Assembly: GCA_026075535.2 (NCBI GenBank)
Contig: AP026544.2
Location: forward strand, 434,001 to 498,000
Length of the DNA stretch: 64,000 bases
Direction: 5' to 3'
DNA from: Tricholoma matsutake
Lineage: Eukaryota > Basidiomycota > Agaricomycetes > Agaricales > Tricholomataceae
The notes under the pieces are model-generated. The model searched no databases, was not told the DNA's origin, and was given only the letters and a program-made list of their open reading frames with translations. Position 1 is the first letter of the stretch, and every line of letters starts with the position of its first letter. Below are positions 23,971 through 35,237 of the stretch, piece after piece. Both the position numbers and the translations under genes were made by a program.

Positions 23971-25339
23971 ATGACCCCCACCAAAACTCGCCAGTGCACA
24001 ACCAGGAATTCCCAATGCGCCGGTAGTATTCCAGGGATCTCTGCAATCCAGTGATCCACCCTTTCCGACCCTCGACCTGCTACTACTTTTGGAGTGTCTT
24101 CCATACCCTCAAACATATCCCAACAAATCGGCTCAGGAGCCCCTTCAATCAGTGCCAATCTCATGTCCACCCATGCCCCACAACCTTCCAGCAACCCAGA
24201 AGGTTTTTGATCAAGAACTCCCCTTGAGTATGTAGGGGGCATTGACCAGCCTGAACCCTATGGGTTGGAAGATCGTGGTCTAGAGGACGGACCTCCCAGC
24301 AGACCTGACAACCCTAGCAGTCCGGACGGCCCTGGGGGTGACCCTGATCCCAATGATCCTGATGGTCAACCTCCTGCAGGGGGAAACCCTGATCCAGGGG
24401 ATAGGTTCATAGATGTTCTTTACAACCTCTCGCAGAGTATCCGCACCCTCCGACAAAACAACGCACCTAAGACTGAGAAAATCAAAGTTTGCGATCCCAA
24501 CACTTTCAATGGCTCCAACCCAAAGAAACTTGGAGACTTCCTAGTCTCGTGTAATCTTCATTTCCGCGACCATCTGCACGTATTTTCCTCTGATGAGAAA
24601 AAGATCATATTTATCCTTTCTTATCTTAAGGGATCAGCTCTCAGTTGGTTTGAGCCTGGTCTGAATGACCCGACAGATTCCGCACACTGGATGTGGGACT
24701 ATGAAGCTTTCCTTGCCAAGCTGGAAAGCAACTTTGGTCTGCATGACCCAGTTGGAGACGTGGAAAAAGCTCTCTGACTTAGCAATGAAGAAAGGTGGTT
24801 GCATCACGAAATATAATGTTGACTTCTGGGAATTAGCTTCTAGGGTCAACTGGAATGAAGCAGCCCTTTGTGACTGCTATTTCTGCGGTCTTCTGCTCCA
24901 ACTTCACATAGAAGTTCTTCGGGGTGGTAAACCTGACACCCTTGCAGAACTGCGCTTAAAAGCACAGGACTGCAATGATATCTATTGGATGCAGGAGGAT
25001 GAATCCCGTTTCGAAACAAAGAATTCCAGTAACTCTAGTCAGAAGGACTCTTCCCCACCAACAAACCAAGCCACTTCAAACTCCGCTCGTGGTAACACCT
25101 CCAACCAGCAGTCTTCCACGACAAAGAACACTTCCTGGGACAAGCCCAAGTCATCCATCTCCAATAAGTTGGGGAAGAACAGCAAGCTTACTGGGGAGGA
25201 ACGAGAATGTCGCATGAGAGAACGACTTTGTCTCTACTGCGGTGAGGAAGGGCACGTAGCAGGAAACCACCCAAAATCCAAAGCCGCAAAAGCCCATGCA
25301 TCCACCGTCGTTCCCGAGACTACGGACTCAGAAAAATAG
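23971..25339 (+). pseudogene. gag: Gypsy-3 gag
   Basis: Starts MTPTKTRQCTTRNSQC about 40 bp after the LTR. TGA codons near 24,051 and 24,209 interrupt the N-terminus. A proline/glycine-rich linker (SPDGPGGDPDPNDPDG) precedes the capsid block KIKVCDPNTFNGSNPKKLGD and ILSYLKGSALSWFEPGL. A frameshift near 24,765 moves to a second frame with FWELASRVNWNEAAL and, near the end, the zinc knuckle CLYCGEEGHVAGNH, where the last Cys of C-C-H-C is His. Confidence 0.85.
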
Positions 25340-25340
25340 T

Positions 25341-26165
25341 CCGCAACCCTCAGGATACAGCCATTGGGCTGGGGGTTGCATTGACCTTACCCACTTGGCT
25401 GCCTACGTTCGTCTCAACATGTCCACTCTTTCCAACCCTGACTCCCTAACCATTCTTTTAACCTTTCCTGACTCATCTGCCCCTTTCCGAACCCTTATGG
25501 ACTCTGGCTCCTCCCACTGCTTCCTTGACTCCTCTTTCATGTTGAATAACCAACTCAGCACGGAATCCATTAACCTGATCAGTTTATGACTCTTTGATGG
25601 AACTTGCAATGCCACCATAACTCAGATCATCAAACTTCCGGTCACCTTCCCTGCCAGTGAAGTATTCAATTTGTCATTTTATGTAACCTCGCTTGACTCT
25701 TCCTGTTCCACTGTACTCGGTCATAACTGGCTGAAGCAATACAATCCGTTGATTGACTGGTCTTCAAGCCAACTCGCTTTCTGCTCTGCAGATCATAGAG
25801 GTCCAGCACCCCTGACGTCACCTTTGTCCCCAAATCTTCCAGTAGAAATCCTCGACTCTTCCACACTTTCTGAACCCCCCATTCCTCCTAAGTTTACACC
25901 TCCCGACATTTCCTTCATCAACGCTGACACTTATGCGCGTGCTAGCAAACTTCCTGGGGCAATAGCTTTTCAGATGACCTTCACTCCAGAAGGGTTATCT
26001 GCCCGCTCCGCCCACTCTGCTAACTCCTCTGACCTCTCCGATATTCTGCCCAAGTATCACGAATTCGCTGATGTCTTTAATAAGACTAAAGCGGATACCC
26101 TTCCTCTGCATAGGTCTTATGACCTCAAGATAGAGACAGAAGATAATACTCCTCCACCTCCGGGC
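25341..26165 (+). pseudogene. pol: Gypsy-3 protease part of Pol
   Basis: First section of the long Pol frame. It has RTLMDSGSSHCFLD with the D-S-G active site, then a TGA at 25,587, then STVLGHNWLKQYNPLIDW, the second protease block typical of Gypsy elements. A serine- and proline-rich linker follows, and DILPKYHEFADVF begins the RT domain. A TGA after PPPPG (26,166) separates it from the RT block. Confidence 0.85.
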
Positions 26166-26168
26166 TGA

Positions 26169-27866
26169 ATGTATTCTCTCTCCCCCTCTGAATTAGAAGC
26201 CTTACGAGTCTTTATTGACGAAAACATCTGCTCAGGCTTCATGGACCCATCCAAGTCTCCGCATGGCGCTCCGATCCTCTTCGTCAAGAAGAAGGATGGT
26301 AGTCTCCAACTTTGTGTCGACTACCGAGGACTTAACCATCTTACAAAGAAAGACCGCTACCCACTTCCTCTCATTTCCGACCTACTTGACTCTCCCCGCA
26401 AAGCCCACTTGTTCACAAAAATAGACTTGCAGCAGGCTTATCACCTAGTCTGCATCGCTGATGGTGATGAGTGGAAAACTACTTTCCGCACCCACTACGG
26501 ATCCTTCGAGTGGTTGGTGGTCCCCTTTGGGCTCACTAATGCACCTGCAGCTTTCCAGCGGTTTATGAATGACATCTTCAGTGACATGCTGGATGTTTGT
26601 GTCATCATTTACCTCGACGACATCCTATTCTATTCCAATGACAAGTCCCAGCATGGGGCTCACATCAAAGAAGTCCTCCACTGTCTCCGGAAAAATGGAC
26701 TTTACGCCTCTCCACAGAAATGTGAGTTCCACAAAGACACCATCGAATATTTGGGTTTCATCCTTTCACCGAATGGACTGCAGATGTCCGAGGATAAAGT
26801 CAAAACTGTGCTTGACTGGCCTGAGCCTAGGAAAGTTAAGGATATTCAATCCTTCTTAGGCTTTTGCAACTTTTACCGCCGCTTCATTAATGGCTATTCA
26901 GACATTGTCATCCCACTCACTCACTTGATGCGGAAATCCACACCATGGGACTTCAACAAGAAGTGCCGCAACACTTTTGAAAAGCTCAAACAAGAATTCA
27001 CCCATGCCCCCATCTTAACACAATGGGTACCTGACTCACAGATGGTACTCAAAACCGACGCTTCTGACTATGCCCTAGTGGCTATCCTTTTGGTTTACAC
27101 TGCAGATGGAGAAATCCATCCGGTAGCTTTTCATTCCTGCTCCTTCAATCCTGCTGAACTAAATTACGACACACATGACAAGGAACTCTTGGCCATTTTT
27201 GAAGCCTTCAAACACTGGCGGCAGTACTTCGAGGGTTCCGCAAACCTGGTTGATGTGGTCACCAACCACAAAAATCTTGAGTACTTCAGCACTACCAAGT
27301 TGCTCACCTGCCGCCAGGCCTGTTGGTCTGAGTACCTTCCCCAATTCAATCTCGTCATCCGCTTCTGCCCCAGAAAACTAGGGGCCAAGCCAGATGCGCT
27401 CACTAGACGTTGGGACATCTACCATAAAGGGGGAAATAGTGACTTTGCCTGCATAAACCCAACCAACTTCCGACCTGTATTCACACAGGAACAGCTTGCC
27501 TCTTCCCTCCATGCCACCTATTTTGCCACACCCATTCTTCAACAAGCAGTAATCATGGATGTTGAGAAACTTCACAACATCTGCACCTCCCTACCCCTTG
27601 ACCCCTTTTCATCCGCACATCTTCCGACACCCACCAACCCCAACTGGACCATAGACGAGGCAGGTCTTCTCCACCACTTCAACCAGATTTATGTTCCAGA
27701 CATCGCAGATCTTCACCTCAAGGTCCTTCAGTACAAACATGATCACATCCTCTCTGGCCACTTCGGACAAAACAAAACCCAGCAGCTTGTCCACCAGGAA
27801 TATGTCTGGCCAAACCTCCACACCTTTGTGCAGGAATTCTGCAAATCCTGTACCCCTTGCAAATGA
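26169..27866 (+). pseudogene. pol: Gypsy-3 reverse transcriptase, RNase H and integrase zinc finger
   Basis: An open frame of 565 codons in the same phase as the protease. RT blocks are APILFVKKKDGSLQLCVDYR, KIDLQQAYHL, VPFGLTNAPAAFQ and VIIYLDDILFYS with the Y-x-D-D active site. RNase H shows LKTDASDYALVAILL and THDKELLAIFEAFKHW. The end carries the H2C2 zinc finger of integrase, HDHILSGHFGQNKT to CKSCTPCK. It stops at TGA 27,864, probably once an arginine CGA. Confidence 0.92.
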
Positions 27867-29018
27867 TCCAAATCACCTCAACACAAGCCCTATGGGTTCC
27901 TAAAGCAACTTCCAGTTCTGGAACAACCTTGGAACTCCATCTCCATGGATTTCATTGAGCAACTACCCGACTCCAATGGTCACACCGCTATCCTGGTCAT
28001 TGTTGACCATCTCACCAAACAAGGCATCTTCATCCCAACTGTCAATGAAATCACAGCCCAAGAACTAGCCAACCTGTTCGTCCTCCACGTCTTCTCCAAG
28101 CATGGCATTCCATTGCACGTCACTTGCAACCGAGGATCCGAGTTTGTCTCCCATTTCTTCCGCTCCCTTGGGAAAGTGCTCAACATGTGGATCCACTTCA
28201 CTTCTGGTTATCACCCGCAAGGTGATGGTCAGACAGAACGACTAAATCAGACCTTGGAGCAGTACCTCCAGATCTTCTGCAACTATCAGCAGGACGACTG
28301 GTCTCACCTCTTGCCCTTGGGCAAATTTGCCTACAACAATGCTCCTTCCGCCTCTACAGGCGTATCCCCCTTCTTTCCCAACAAAGGCTATCACCCAAAC
28401 ATTTCCGTCTTTCCAGAACGCGACTTAGCTTCACAGCACACCTGTGAGTTCATCGTCAATTTAGACGACCTTCATCAGGAGCTTCGGAAACAGCTTGCAG
28501 CTGCTCAAGAGCATTATCAAGGCCCTGCGGACAAACATCGGGCACCCACACCCGACTTCAACATTGGTGACTCTGCCTATGTCACTGTGGAAAATATCCG
28601 CACCACTCATCCTTCCAAGAAACTTTCCAAAAAGCACCATGGCCCCTTCAAAATCATTGCCCGCCCGGGCACTCACTCAGTCACCCTGCAGCTCACAGAT
28701 CACATGTGGGCCATTCACCCTGTTTTCCATGTCTCTCAACTTGAGAAACACTCCCTGAACACAATTCCAAATTGAATACAACCTCCACCTCCAATCACCA
28801 TCGACGACGAGCTCGAATATGAGATTGCCAAAGTCCTCAACTCCAAAGTCGACAACCGACATCGCTGCAAGATTCTCTACCTTGTCTGATGGGAAGGTTA
28901 CCAGGGAACTGATGAAGAGACCTCCTGGCTACCTGTTACGGAACTTGACCATGCCCAAGAACTCCTTGCAGATTTTCACACCCACTACCCACAGAAACCT
29001 GGACCATTACCCGCTTAA
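27867..29018 (+). pseudogene. pol: Gypsy-3 integrase core and chromodomain
   Basis: Continues in phase. The core shows SMDFIEQLPDSNGHTAILVI (first Asp) and GQTERLNQTLEQYL (Glu). The second catalytic position reads TCNRGSEFVS where SDRGSEF is usual, so the Asp appears to be Asn. The C-terminal block IHPVFHVSQLEKH precedes the chromodomain, ELEYEIAKVLNSKV, ILYLV, stop, WEGYQGTDEETSWLP. TGA codons at 28,773 and 28,887 both fit CGA. The frame ends at TAA 29,016-29,018. Confidence 0.9.
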
Positions 29019-29071
29019 AGACGATTCATGTTACTTATTCACTCGGTTTGTACTCAGAAACAAATTTCATT

Positions 29072-29089
29072 AAAAAAAAAAAAAAAAAA
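29072..29089 (+). repeat. Oligo-A run after Gypsy-3 Pol
   Basis: About 17 adenines between the end of Pol and the antisense ORF. Confidence 0.7.
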
Positions 29090-30007
29090 TATGGATCTGA
29101 CCGGATCCCTACACTACCTCCGCTTCTCCCTCTCTGTCTTCTCCACCCTCGTCCTTCTCTCCACCCTCCTCATCTCCACTCTCGCTCTCCTCCTTGTCAT
29201 CTGCCTGCCTTTTCTCCAGATATCTCTGGAAGGCCTCCCAGTCATCTCCAGATTTTCATATCCTGCGTCTTTCCCACCAGGACTCTCGCACTGCCCACTC
29301 CACCTCTTTGTCACCCTCATTGCTCTCCTCGCCGGCACTCTCTTCCTCCACCCACTCAGGGTCCAAGGCATCCTGGATCTCCCCCATTGACTCCCGCACT
29401 GCATTGGCCACCTCAGCAAATCCCTTCCTTATCACCTTCATCACCTGTTGCATTACCTCCGGGTTATCCCTGGTCGCCCTTGTCATTCCCGCTGTTTTTG
29501 CTGCAGGGGCTTCCTGCCCCTCCCACACTACCTCCTCGCACTTGTGTTTTACGCGCATGCAGTTGTCGCACACATGTCCCTTCGCACCCATCTTGAAACA
29601 CGAGACCTTTTGATATTTGCATGTGGGCCATTTGTCAGTAAGAGAAGACTGAGAAAAGAAACCAGTATGCACCTTTTGCAAGGCAACGTGGCCTGCACCC
29701 ACACCAGACTCTCTGACTCCTCTGACCCCACTCGCACTGTGGACTTGGCAATCTTCTTCTTCTTTGGGGACTTGCTCCCCTCTGCCTCATCCTCCAGACC
29801 CACAGCTGCAGCTGCCTGCTTTTTCTCTGCTCGTTTTGTGGCCAAAGCCTCCTTTCTCCGCTGATAGGTTGTCTCCTCGGCTCAAAGGCCGATTCACCAT
29901 TTTGACCACATTCTAATCACATTGGATAACTCGCACGAGGTCCCAGAAGCAGTGCGACCACTCCCAACCAAGTCTACCAAGCGCAATATTGTGTAGAACA
30001 CGATCAA

Positions 30008-30178
30008 GCATTGGCATTGTCGAATGCAGATGAGCATTGTCGAACATCGTCGAGCATCATCGAACATCATCGAGCATCGTAGAACATGATCAAGCATTGT
30101 CGAGCATTGTTGAACGCGATCAAACATCGTCGAACATTGTCGAGCATCGCCAAGTGTTGTCGAGCATCATCAATCAAT
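30008..30178. repeat. TCGAGCATTG-type minisatellite
   Basis: About a dozen imperfect copies of a 10-14-bp unit such as TCGAGCATCG, TCGAACATCA or TCAAGCATTG. Variation is mostly at the CpG and at one or two other positions. Confidence 0.75.
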
Positions 30179-30766
30179 ATCGAGAGACTGCGAGCGACAT
30201 TGGGTGCCGCATTTGTTATCTATATGGTGGAATAACATGTGCCAGGAAGTATTCCAACTCATGCTCAAACTTGCTGATAGTAGGTCAGCCTCGTTCCAAG
30301 TCCCTATCGTGCACAGAACCCGCTGGACGCATTATTGCGAGACTTAGCGCAGTTTATACACAAAGGACAGTCCCCTTTTAGTTCTATACCCTTTATTACT
30401 CTTTCATCATATGATATATATCTTTCTTGTTCGGATTCCAGTCTCCTTTTTGGCCTTGTGCCTTAACTCATATCTTTTGCCTCATGTTCTACACATGTTC
30501 CCTAGCCTTTTTAGGTACTTTCTTTATTTTATATAAAAAGATGTACTAGATACAAAGAAAAACAAGAAAGTCGTCATCTTCCTCCCAGATCACAGTGATT
30601 TGAGAGTACAGTTTAGTCTTATTCAGTCCAAAGTTTGGTGTTTTATGCTAAACTTCCTCAAAATTCCTTGCATTACACTATTTTCACTCTCGCTTCCCTC
30701 GATTAGCCTTTTCGTCACTTCTACTACTCGTCTAGTCCCCCAATCTTGCGTCTGAACATATCTGCG

Positions 30767-30860
30767 CACTCGAAATTCCTCGAAACCTCTTCGAAAAATA
30801 TCGCAACATCTCGAAAAGCATCGCGACATCTCGAAAATCATCGCAAAGTCTCAAAACACA
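30767..30860. repeat. TCTCGAAAA/CATCGC minisatellite
   Basis: Four to five imperfect units of about 18-20 bp, each with CTCGAAA followed by ATCGC. Confidence 0.65.
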
Positions 30861-31369
30861 TTCTTTTAGCCTCAAACTGCTTCGACAAGCAGTTGTTTTA
30901 TGACTATTTGATGGTCGGTCTGACAGGTGACATCTAGAGGGCCTCGAAACCTTCCTCTGACTCGTGTTATACCATCTGAAGCCATTTTGTGGGTTTTGTT
31001 TGGGTTTCCGGGTTGAGTATCATCACCGCACCGCTGCCTGGCATGCCTCCTCCACCTTCGCAGCCTCCTCTGCTGCCTTCTGCGCCTCCTTCCCCCGATG
31101 CTCCTCCTCCCTTGCTGCCTCCTCCAGTTCCCTCACCTCCCATTCCATCTGCTCTTTCATCTCCCGCTCCCTCTGTTCGTACTGAGCCTTCATTGTGGCC
31201 AGCTTGAGTTGAGCAGAACCTGCTGGGGGGGACATTTTGTATAGGTGATGGGAGTAGGAAGTCAACAAAATTTTTCAACCAATTGCCGCATCCGGAAAAT
31301 TCAACCAACTTCCTCATTCGGACTCAAACCCTCATGTGCCTCGTAGGCTCAGCACTAAGGGGGAAATAC

Positions 31370-32076
31370 TGTCAAGAACCGTTCCTTGCCCGATCAGAAC
31401 CCACATCCATCCGACTCTTTCCCACACATTGAACATGACTTTTGCCTACGCCTCCCAATTTTGTTCCCGGCTGCCTTGCACTGCCCACACTGCTGTGCAC
31501 GAGGCCGCCTTGTACAGCATCCACGGCTGCCTTCCCAAGGCTGCCATCTCTATTGCAAATTCAACTACAGATTCCTGTGCAGCTCCCGCTAGATAATTTA
31601 TCTACACAGTCGAGACACTGCCGCAGTCTTCATTCCTGTTCTGCATTATTCCGGACTACAGTATTTAAGCTTAGTTAGTTTTGCCTTGTATTCCTCAGTT
31701 CATATATCAACATAGAGTCTACTTTACCCTTCCAATCTAAAACCTCCTTCTACTCCAACCCCTGTCCTCTAAGAGTCCGAACTCCATTCAACTCAACCTC
31801 TAATCTCCCTCTGAAGTTCTAGTCTCATCTGAACTTAACCTAAGTCCCTCCATACTCCTCCCCGCATTTACCTGCACTTTCCCGCTCCTACCTCTAAACC
31901 CTCAACTTGAAATTAGGACACCAGACAAGGTGAAGGGTGCAGCTTCTTACAAGCTGAAGCCAAGTCCTTTCCATTTCCCCTCACGCAGAATCTGCATCGA
32001 CCTGACAATCTCCCACTATCATCACCCACAGTGTCCGGTCAGATTCCGAAGCAGCCTCTAGGATCAGTTCTTAACA
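31370..32076 (+). repeat. Gypsy-3 3' LTR
   Basis: 707 bp, the same length as the 5' LTR, beginning TGTCAAGAACCGTTCC and ending CAGTTCTTAACA. The purine-rich AAGGGGGAAA directly upstream is the likely polypurine tract. Confidence 0.92.
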
Positions 32077-33127
32077 AAAACCCTTACCCTTGGTCAAGGG
32101 TAGGGGTTTTCAGGGGTAAGGGTAAGGGTACCCCAGGGTATAGAGAGCATTCAATACCCTTGGGGGTATGATGCCAGGGTTTATTTCAAATAGTTTCCTG
32201 TTGATGCTCAAACATGGTCCTATCTATTTTTAGTAATTATCTGAGCTTTTAGCATGTTGAAAAGCACAAGGTAGTAGTCTAGTACTGTCTTTAGGAGAAT
32301 ACCTTTGCCTGAATAATTCAATAGGCTGGGACCATAGAGGAAATAACCCAACTTGCACAGCAAAGAGTGGTCAGAGAGGTCATCAAGTTTCATAAGGGTT
32401 ACTATACTGATATCATGGGTGGTTGACATCTTCTAAAGTGTGACTCTGTATACCCTTGTACCCTCCTCAGGGGTAAGGGTATGTAGAGGGTAGGAAAGTT
32501 CATACCCTTACTCTTACCCTCACGTACCCTTTGCCCATACCCCCAGGGGTATGTAAACCCTTGCCATTCACTACTCCTCCTCCCCTACACTTTCGCTTTT
32601 TTCCCACTGTAGTCACTGCCTTATGGCTAGAACACTTATCCTAATTATGTACATAGCCATAAACATGGTTTTATTGGCCTGGACACCAAGGGAGAGCCTC
32701 ATGGATGAGTACAACAATCTCTCACTCTCACTTCAAGAAGGTAGTGCTCTAGTAGGCTTATAAGGGCAGGTAGAGTGAAAAGGATGGCAGGTAGTCATTC
32801 TATGTACACATATAGTCAATGTAACCAAAAGAAACAGGGCAGAATGAAGGAAATAGTGAGCACAAAGTTAGCTTACATGGGCAGACAGAAGCTGACAGTG
32901 ATGTGAGAGATTGATGGCTTTGATAGCATGTGAGCAAGTGTTTGGGACAGTAGACGACATTGATGGCAGGTACTGATGTCTGTCACATGCCATAGATGTC
33001 TTAGAGATATGACTTGAGTTCTACATAGTATTTATTCACTAGGTTTATTGAAAGAGGCATATACACATTAAACTAACTCGTGTTAGAGAGGGACGGCATA
33101 CCCTACTCCACCTCTAATATGAGGTGA
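32077..33127. other. GGGTAA-rich patches and unrecognised DNA
   Basis: At 32,082-32,185 and 32,450-32,575 the DNA is rich in CCCTTACCC and GGGTAAGGG words, the continuation of the patch left of Gypsy-3. Between and beyond these no gene was recognised. Confidence 0.4.
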
Positions 33128-33760
33128 TTGGTGGGCTCACTTACTTACTGGTGTGGTGTAGGCGAGAAAGCTAAACCCGGAAAGCCGCGGCTTTTGGGGC
33201 AAGCCGGGCCGGAACATCCACTATTGATAATCATCACTTTCATCTTATCATATAAGTTTTTGACACTCAGTTCGAATGATGGTATGGAATTAGATAGCCC
33301 AAACGCCATTTGGCTACAATTCTATGCCAGAATCTGATATGGTACTTAAGTACGTCTAGATCCTGTATATTCTATTTTATCTATCCTTTCATCTATACGC
33401 ATTCATTGATGTCGATAGCATATTCTAGAACAAAAGTTTGTAGATTTAGATCAGACAAAATTCCCGTGACACTGCAACATGAATCTGTCGACTCATGTCC
33501 GAGGATCACGAAACCGTATTGTCTTACATAGTTTGACCATAACGATAGCTGCAATGTTGAATTCCTTCTGACGACTTTTTTGCTTGCGTTCCGCGACCTC
33601 AGGCTGCAGGGTATCCACGAGTTGAGTAAAAATCGCGGCGCCGAGTTTCACTCAAAGGTCATCCAAATGTTATACTTGCCTTTATGTTCAAGAAAGCTTG
33701 TATTGTTTGATATCTATCCTACAGATGTGCTATTTGACAGAGTACGAAAACTGAGAACAT
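33128..33760. other. CpG-containing flank downstream of the SDR gene
   Basis: From about 33,130 CpG words become frequent, marking the edge of a gene island. It includes the perfect palindrome AAAGCCGCGGCTTT at 33,181-33,194. Short frames here have no recognisable motif. Confidence 0.4.
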
Positions 33761-34910
33761 CTACCCAGAAGCCGCGCTAAGGATTTTGAGGAGCTCCTCG
33801 GTATACTCCTTCGTATTAATCCCATCTATGTTCGAAGATTGCGAGAAGTCTTCCCATTTCTCGCTATCAGCGATCGTCGTCTGTGCTGTGTGGCGAACAA
33901 TAGTGAACGCATCGCTTCCAAGTTGAATCCTCAAAGGCAAGTCTGGCTTATCACCCAAGCTCATGAGTATTTTGCCTGCCTTCGTTGCGTCGCCGATGAA
34001 GGGAGCACTGCTTAGCATGGAGCGGTACTGCCCAACCGGAGACGTCTCCGTATACGCAGGGTGTTGGGGGAAGATGACCATGTTGCCACCACGCCACTCA
34101 GTGTTGAACCCGCCCGGTTCGACGATAGTCGCCCGTATGTTCCATTCTGGCGACATCTCTTTTCGGAGAGATTCAGTGAATCCCTCGAGTGCTAGAGGAA
34201 ATCAAGGTCAAAGAAAGCGGCTACAAAGGGCGTCTACCGACGTACCGAATTTTGCAGAATTGTAGAACGACAACGTGGGTTGCGCAGAATATCCTCCAGA
34301 AGTGCTCATGTTTATAATCAGACCACCCTTACCCGGTGAATTGACCTCCCGGAAAACTCTGATACCCTTGTAGACAGATTTTCAGTCAACCTCCACTCTA
34401 TCGACGACGAAGGCATTCATTACCTCCTTTGAGATATAAACTGGTCCCCAAAATAAGACCTCGTACAGAGTGCGTCCTTCCTCTATGGGGCACGCCTCGA
34501 TCTCTCCGACGATTGCCTGGTCATACCCAAAAAAAGGTCAGAACAAAGCAAAAACGCTGACAGAATCGGCACAACGAACATATCCAGCGTTGTTAATAAC
34601 GACATTGATTTCCCCGAATTTCTCAACTCCAGCACCGAAGGCGGCCTTGACTTCATCCTGTTTCGAAACGTCAAGCTTTACGAATAAAGCACGCTTCAAA
34701 GTCTCTGCATCGTATTCTTGAGCGAGTTGTGCTTGAAGCTTCTCGGGGTTACGACTGGTAGCGATAACAGAATGGCCCGCGGCGAGGAGCTCGCGTAGGA
34801 GGGCATTCCCCATCCCAGAGGATGTGCCTGTGACTGTCAATCCAGTGAGCCGACAGAAGATCCACAAATCGCTCAGACAACGCACCGAACCAAACCTGTT
34901 TTTGCGACAT
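33761..34910 (-). CDS. Short-chain dehydrogenase/reductase (SDR), intact, 5 exons
   Basis: Predicted NAD(P)-dependent oxidoreductase of 307 aa. Exons: 34,910-34,886, 34,833-34,580, 34,516-34,424, 34,366-34,246, 34,191-33,761. Introns are 52, 63, 57 and 54 nt, all GT-AG, and splicing restores one open frame. Residues 9-17 give VTGTSSGMG, the Rossmann cofactor loop. NNAG is at 89-92, NMSTSGG near 143-149 supplies the catalytic Ser, and Tyr159/Lys163 form Y-x-x-x-K (YNSAK). A late PGGFNTEWRG block is typical of classical SDRs. The substrate cannot be deduced. No target peptide or membrane segment is seen. The gene stands alone among transposons and only about 330 bp separate its ATG from a truncated LINE. 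Confidence 0.9.
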
Positions 34911-35237
34911 GATAAAAATTTTCAGTCTACTGAAAGATTGCTGAGAGACGCGAGACAATGAGGATGTGGCTTAATATAATGAACCCACTCAGAGCCATCG
35001 TATCTCCAATTGGTCTCTCTGGATAATCCAAGGTTCATCCCAAATGCGTCAGAGATCTTTACACCGATGGACTCGGACGTGACGATTCCAATTCCTTGCT
35101 GGAAGAGAAATGGAACTGGACAATGCCACCGAATGCGCATTCGGCAAACCCATTAGGAATTCGTTCTTTTGATGTCCATATGGAAGAGCTGAAGATAGTT
35201 ATCAGTCCTTCGCAACACGTGACCTTCGGGAACAGCC
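34911..35237 (-). promoter_or_regulatory. Probable SDR upstream region
   Basis: About 330 bp between the SDR start and the LINE tail, with normal CpG content. No clear TATA or CCAAT element was identified. The promoter must be short or extend into the LINE. Confidence 0.3.

Larger units (their letters stand above)
29885..31022. other. CpG-rich insert inside the antisense ORF
   Basis: About 1.1 kb splits the coiled-coil frame. It contains two minisatellites and short frames without motifs. It is much richer in TCGA and other CpG words than nearby DNA. Its exact ends and any target duplication could not be found. Confidence 0.5.
29256..31235 (-). pseudogene. Antisense accessory ORF of Gypsy-3: coiled coil with CxxC cluster
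   Basis: Read on the minus strand, the likely start is the ATG at 31,235 (MSPPAGSAQLKLATMKAQ). It is followed by a charged coiled coil (QEREREMKEQ-like, then EEAAKVEEACQAA) to about 31,025. After an insert the frame resumes near 29,885 as AEETTYQRRKEALATKRAEK and a basic segment (SPKKKKIAK), then a Cys cluster that crosses a frameshift: LPCKRC, then CKYQKVSCFKMGAKGHVC and DNCMRVKHKCE. An acidic tail ends at 29,256. Antisense coiled-coil/Cys-rich ORFs downstream of pol occur in mushroom Gypsy elements (from memory). DNA binding is a guess. Confidence 0.55.
23224..32076 (+). mobile_element. Gypsy-3: chromodomain Ty3/Gypsy element with antisense ORF
   Basis: An 8.85-kb element between two 707-bp LTRs (TGTCAAGAACC to CAGTTCTTAACA). 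The flanks AATAC (left) and AAAAC (right) are a 5-bp target duplication with one mismatch. Gag and Pol run on the plus strand. An accessory coiled-coil ORF lies antisense between Pol and the 3' LTR, with a CpG-rich insert in it. It retains more CpG than Gypsy-1 and Gypsy-2, so it seems younger. It is inserted in a GGGTAA-rich element. Confidence 0.93.

Noticed and set aside
25341..29018. Recoded TGA (readthrough or selenocysteine) in Gypsy-3 Pol
   Set aside because: The TGA sites fit former CGA codons and the copy has a gag frameshift and a damaged integrase residue. Decay is the simpler explanation.
30008..30178. CRISPR-like array
   Set aside because: Units are 10-14 bp, imperfect and directly adjacent, with no spacers. 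The DNA is eukaryotic.
32082..32575. Telomere repeats
   Set aside because: The words are GGGTAAGGG and TACCC mixtures, not a regular TTAGGG array, and they lie on both strands inside small inverted-end patches.
33310..33780. Small plus-strand ORFs downstream of the SDR gene
   Set aside because: They overlap the gene's 3' region in antisense or lack motifs.
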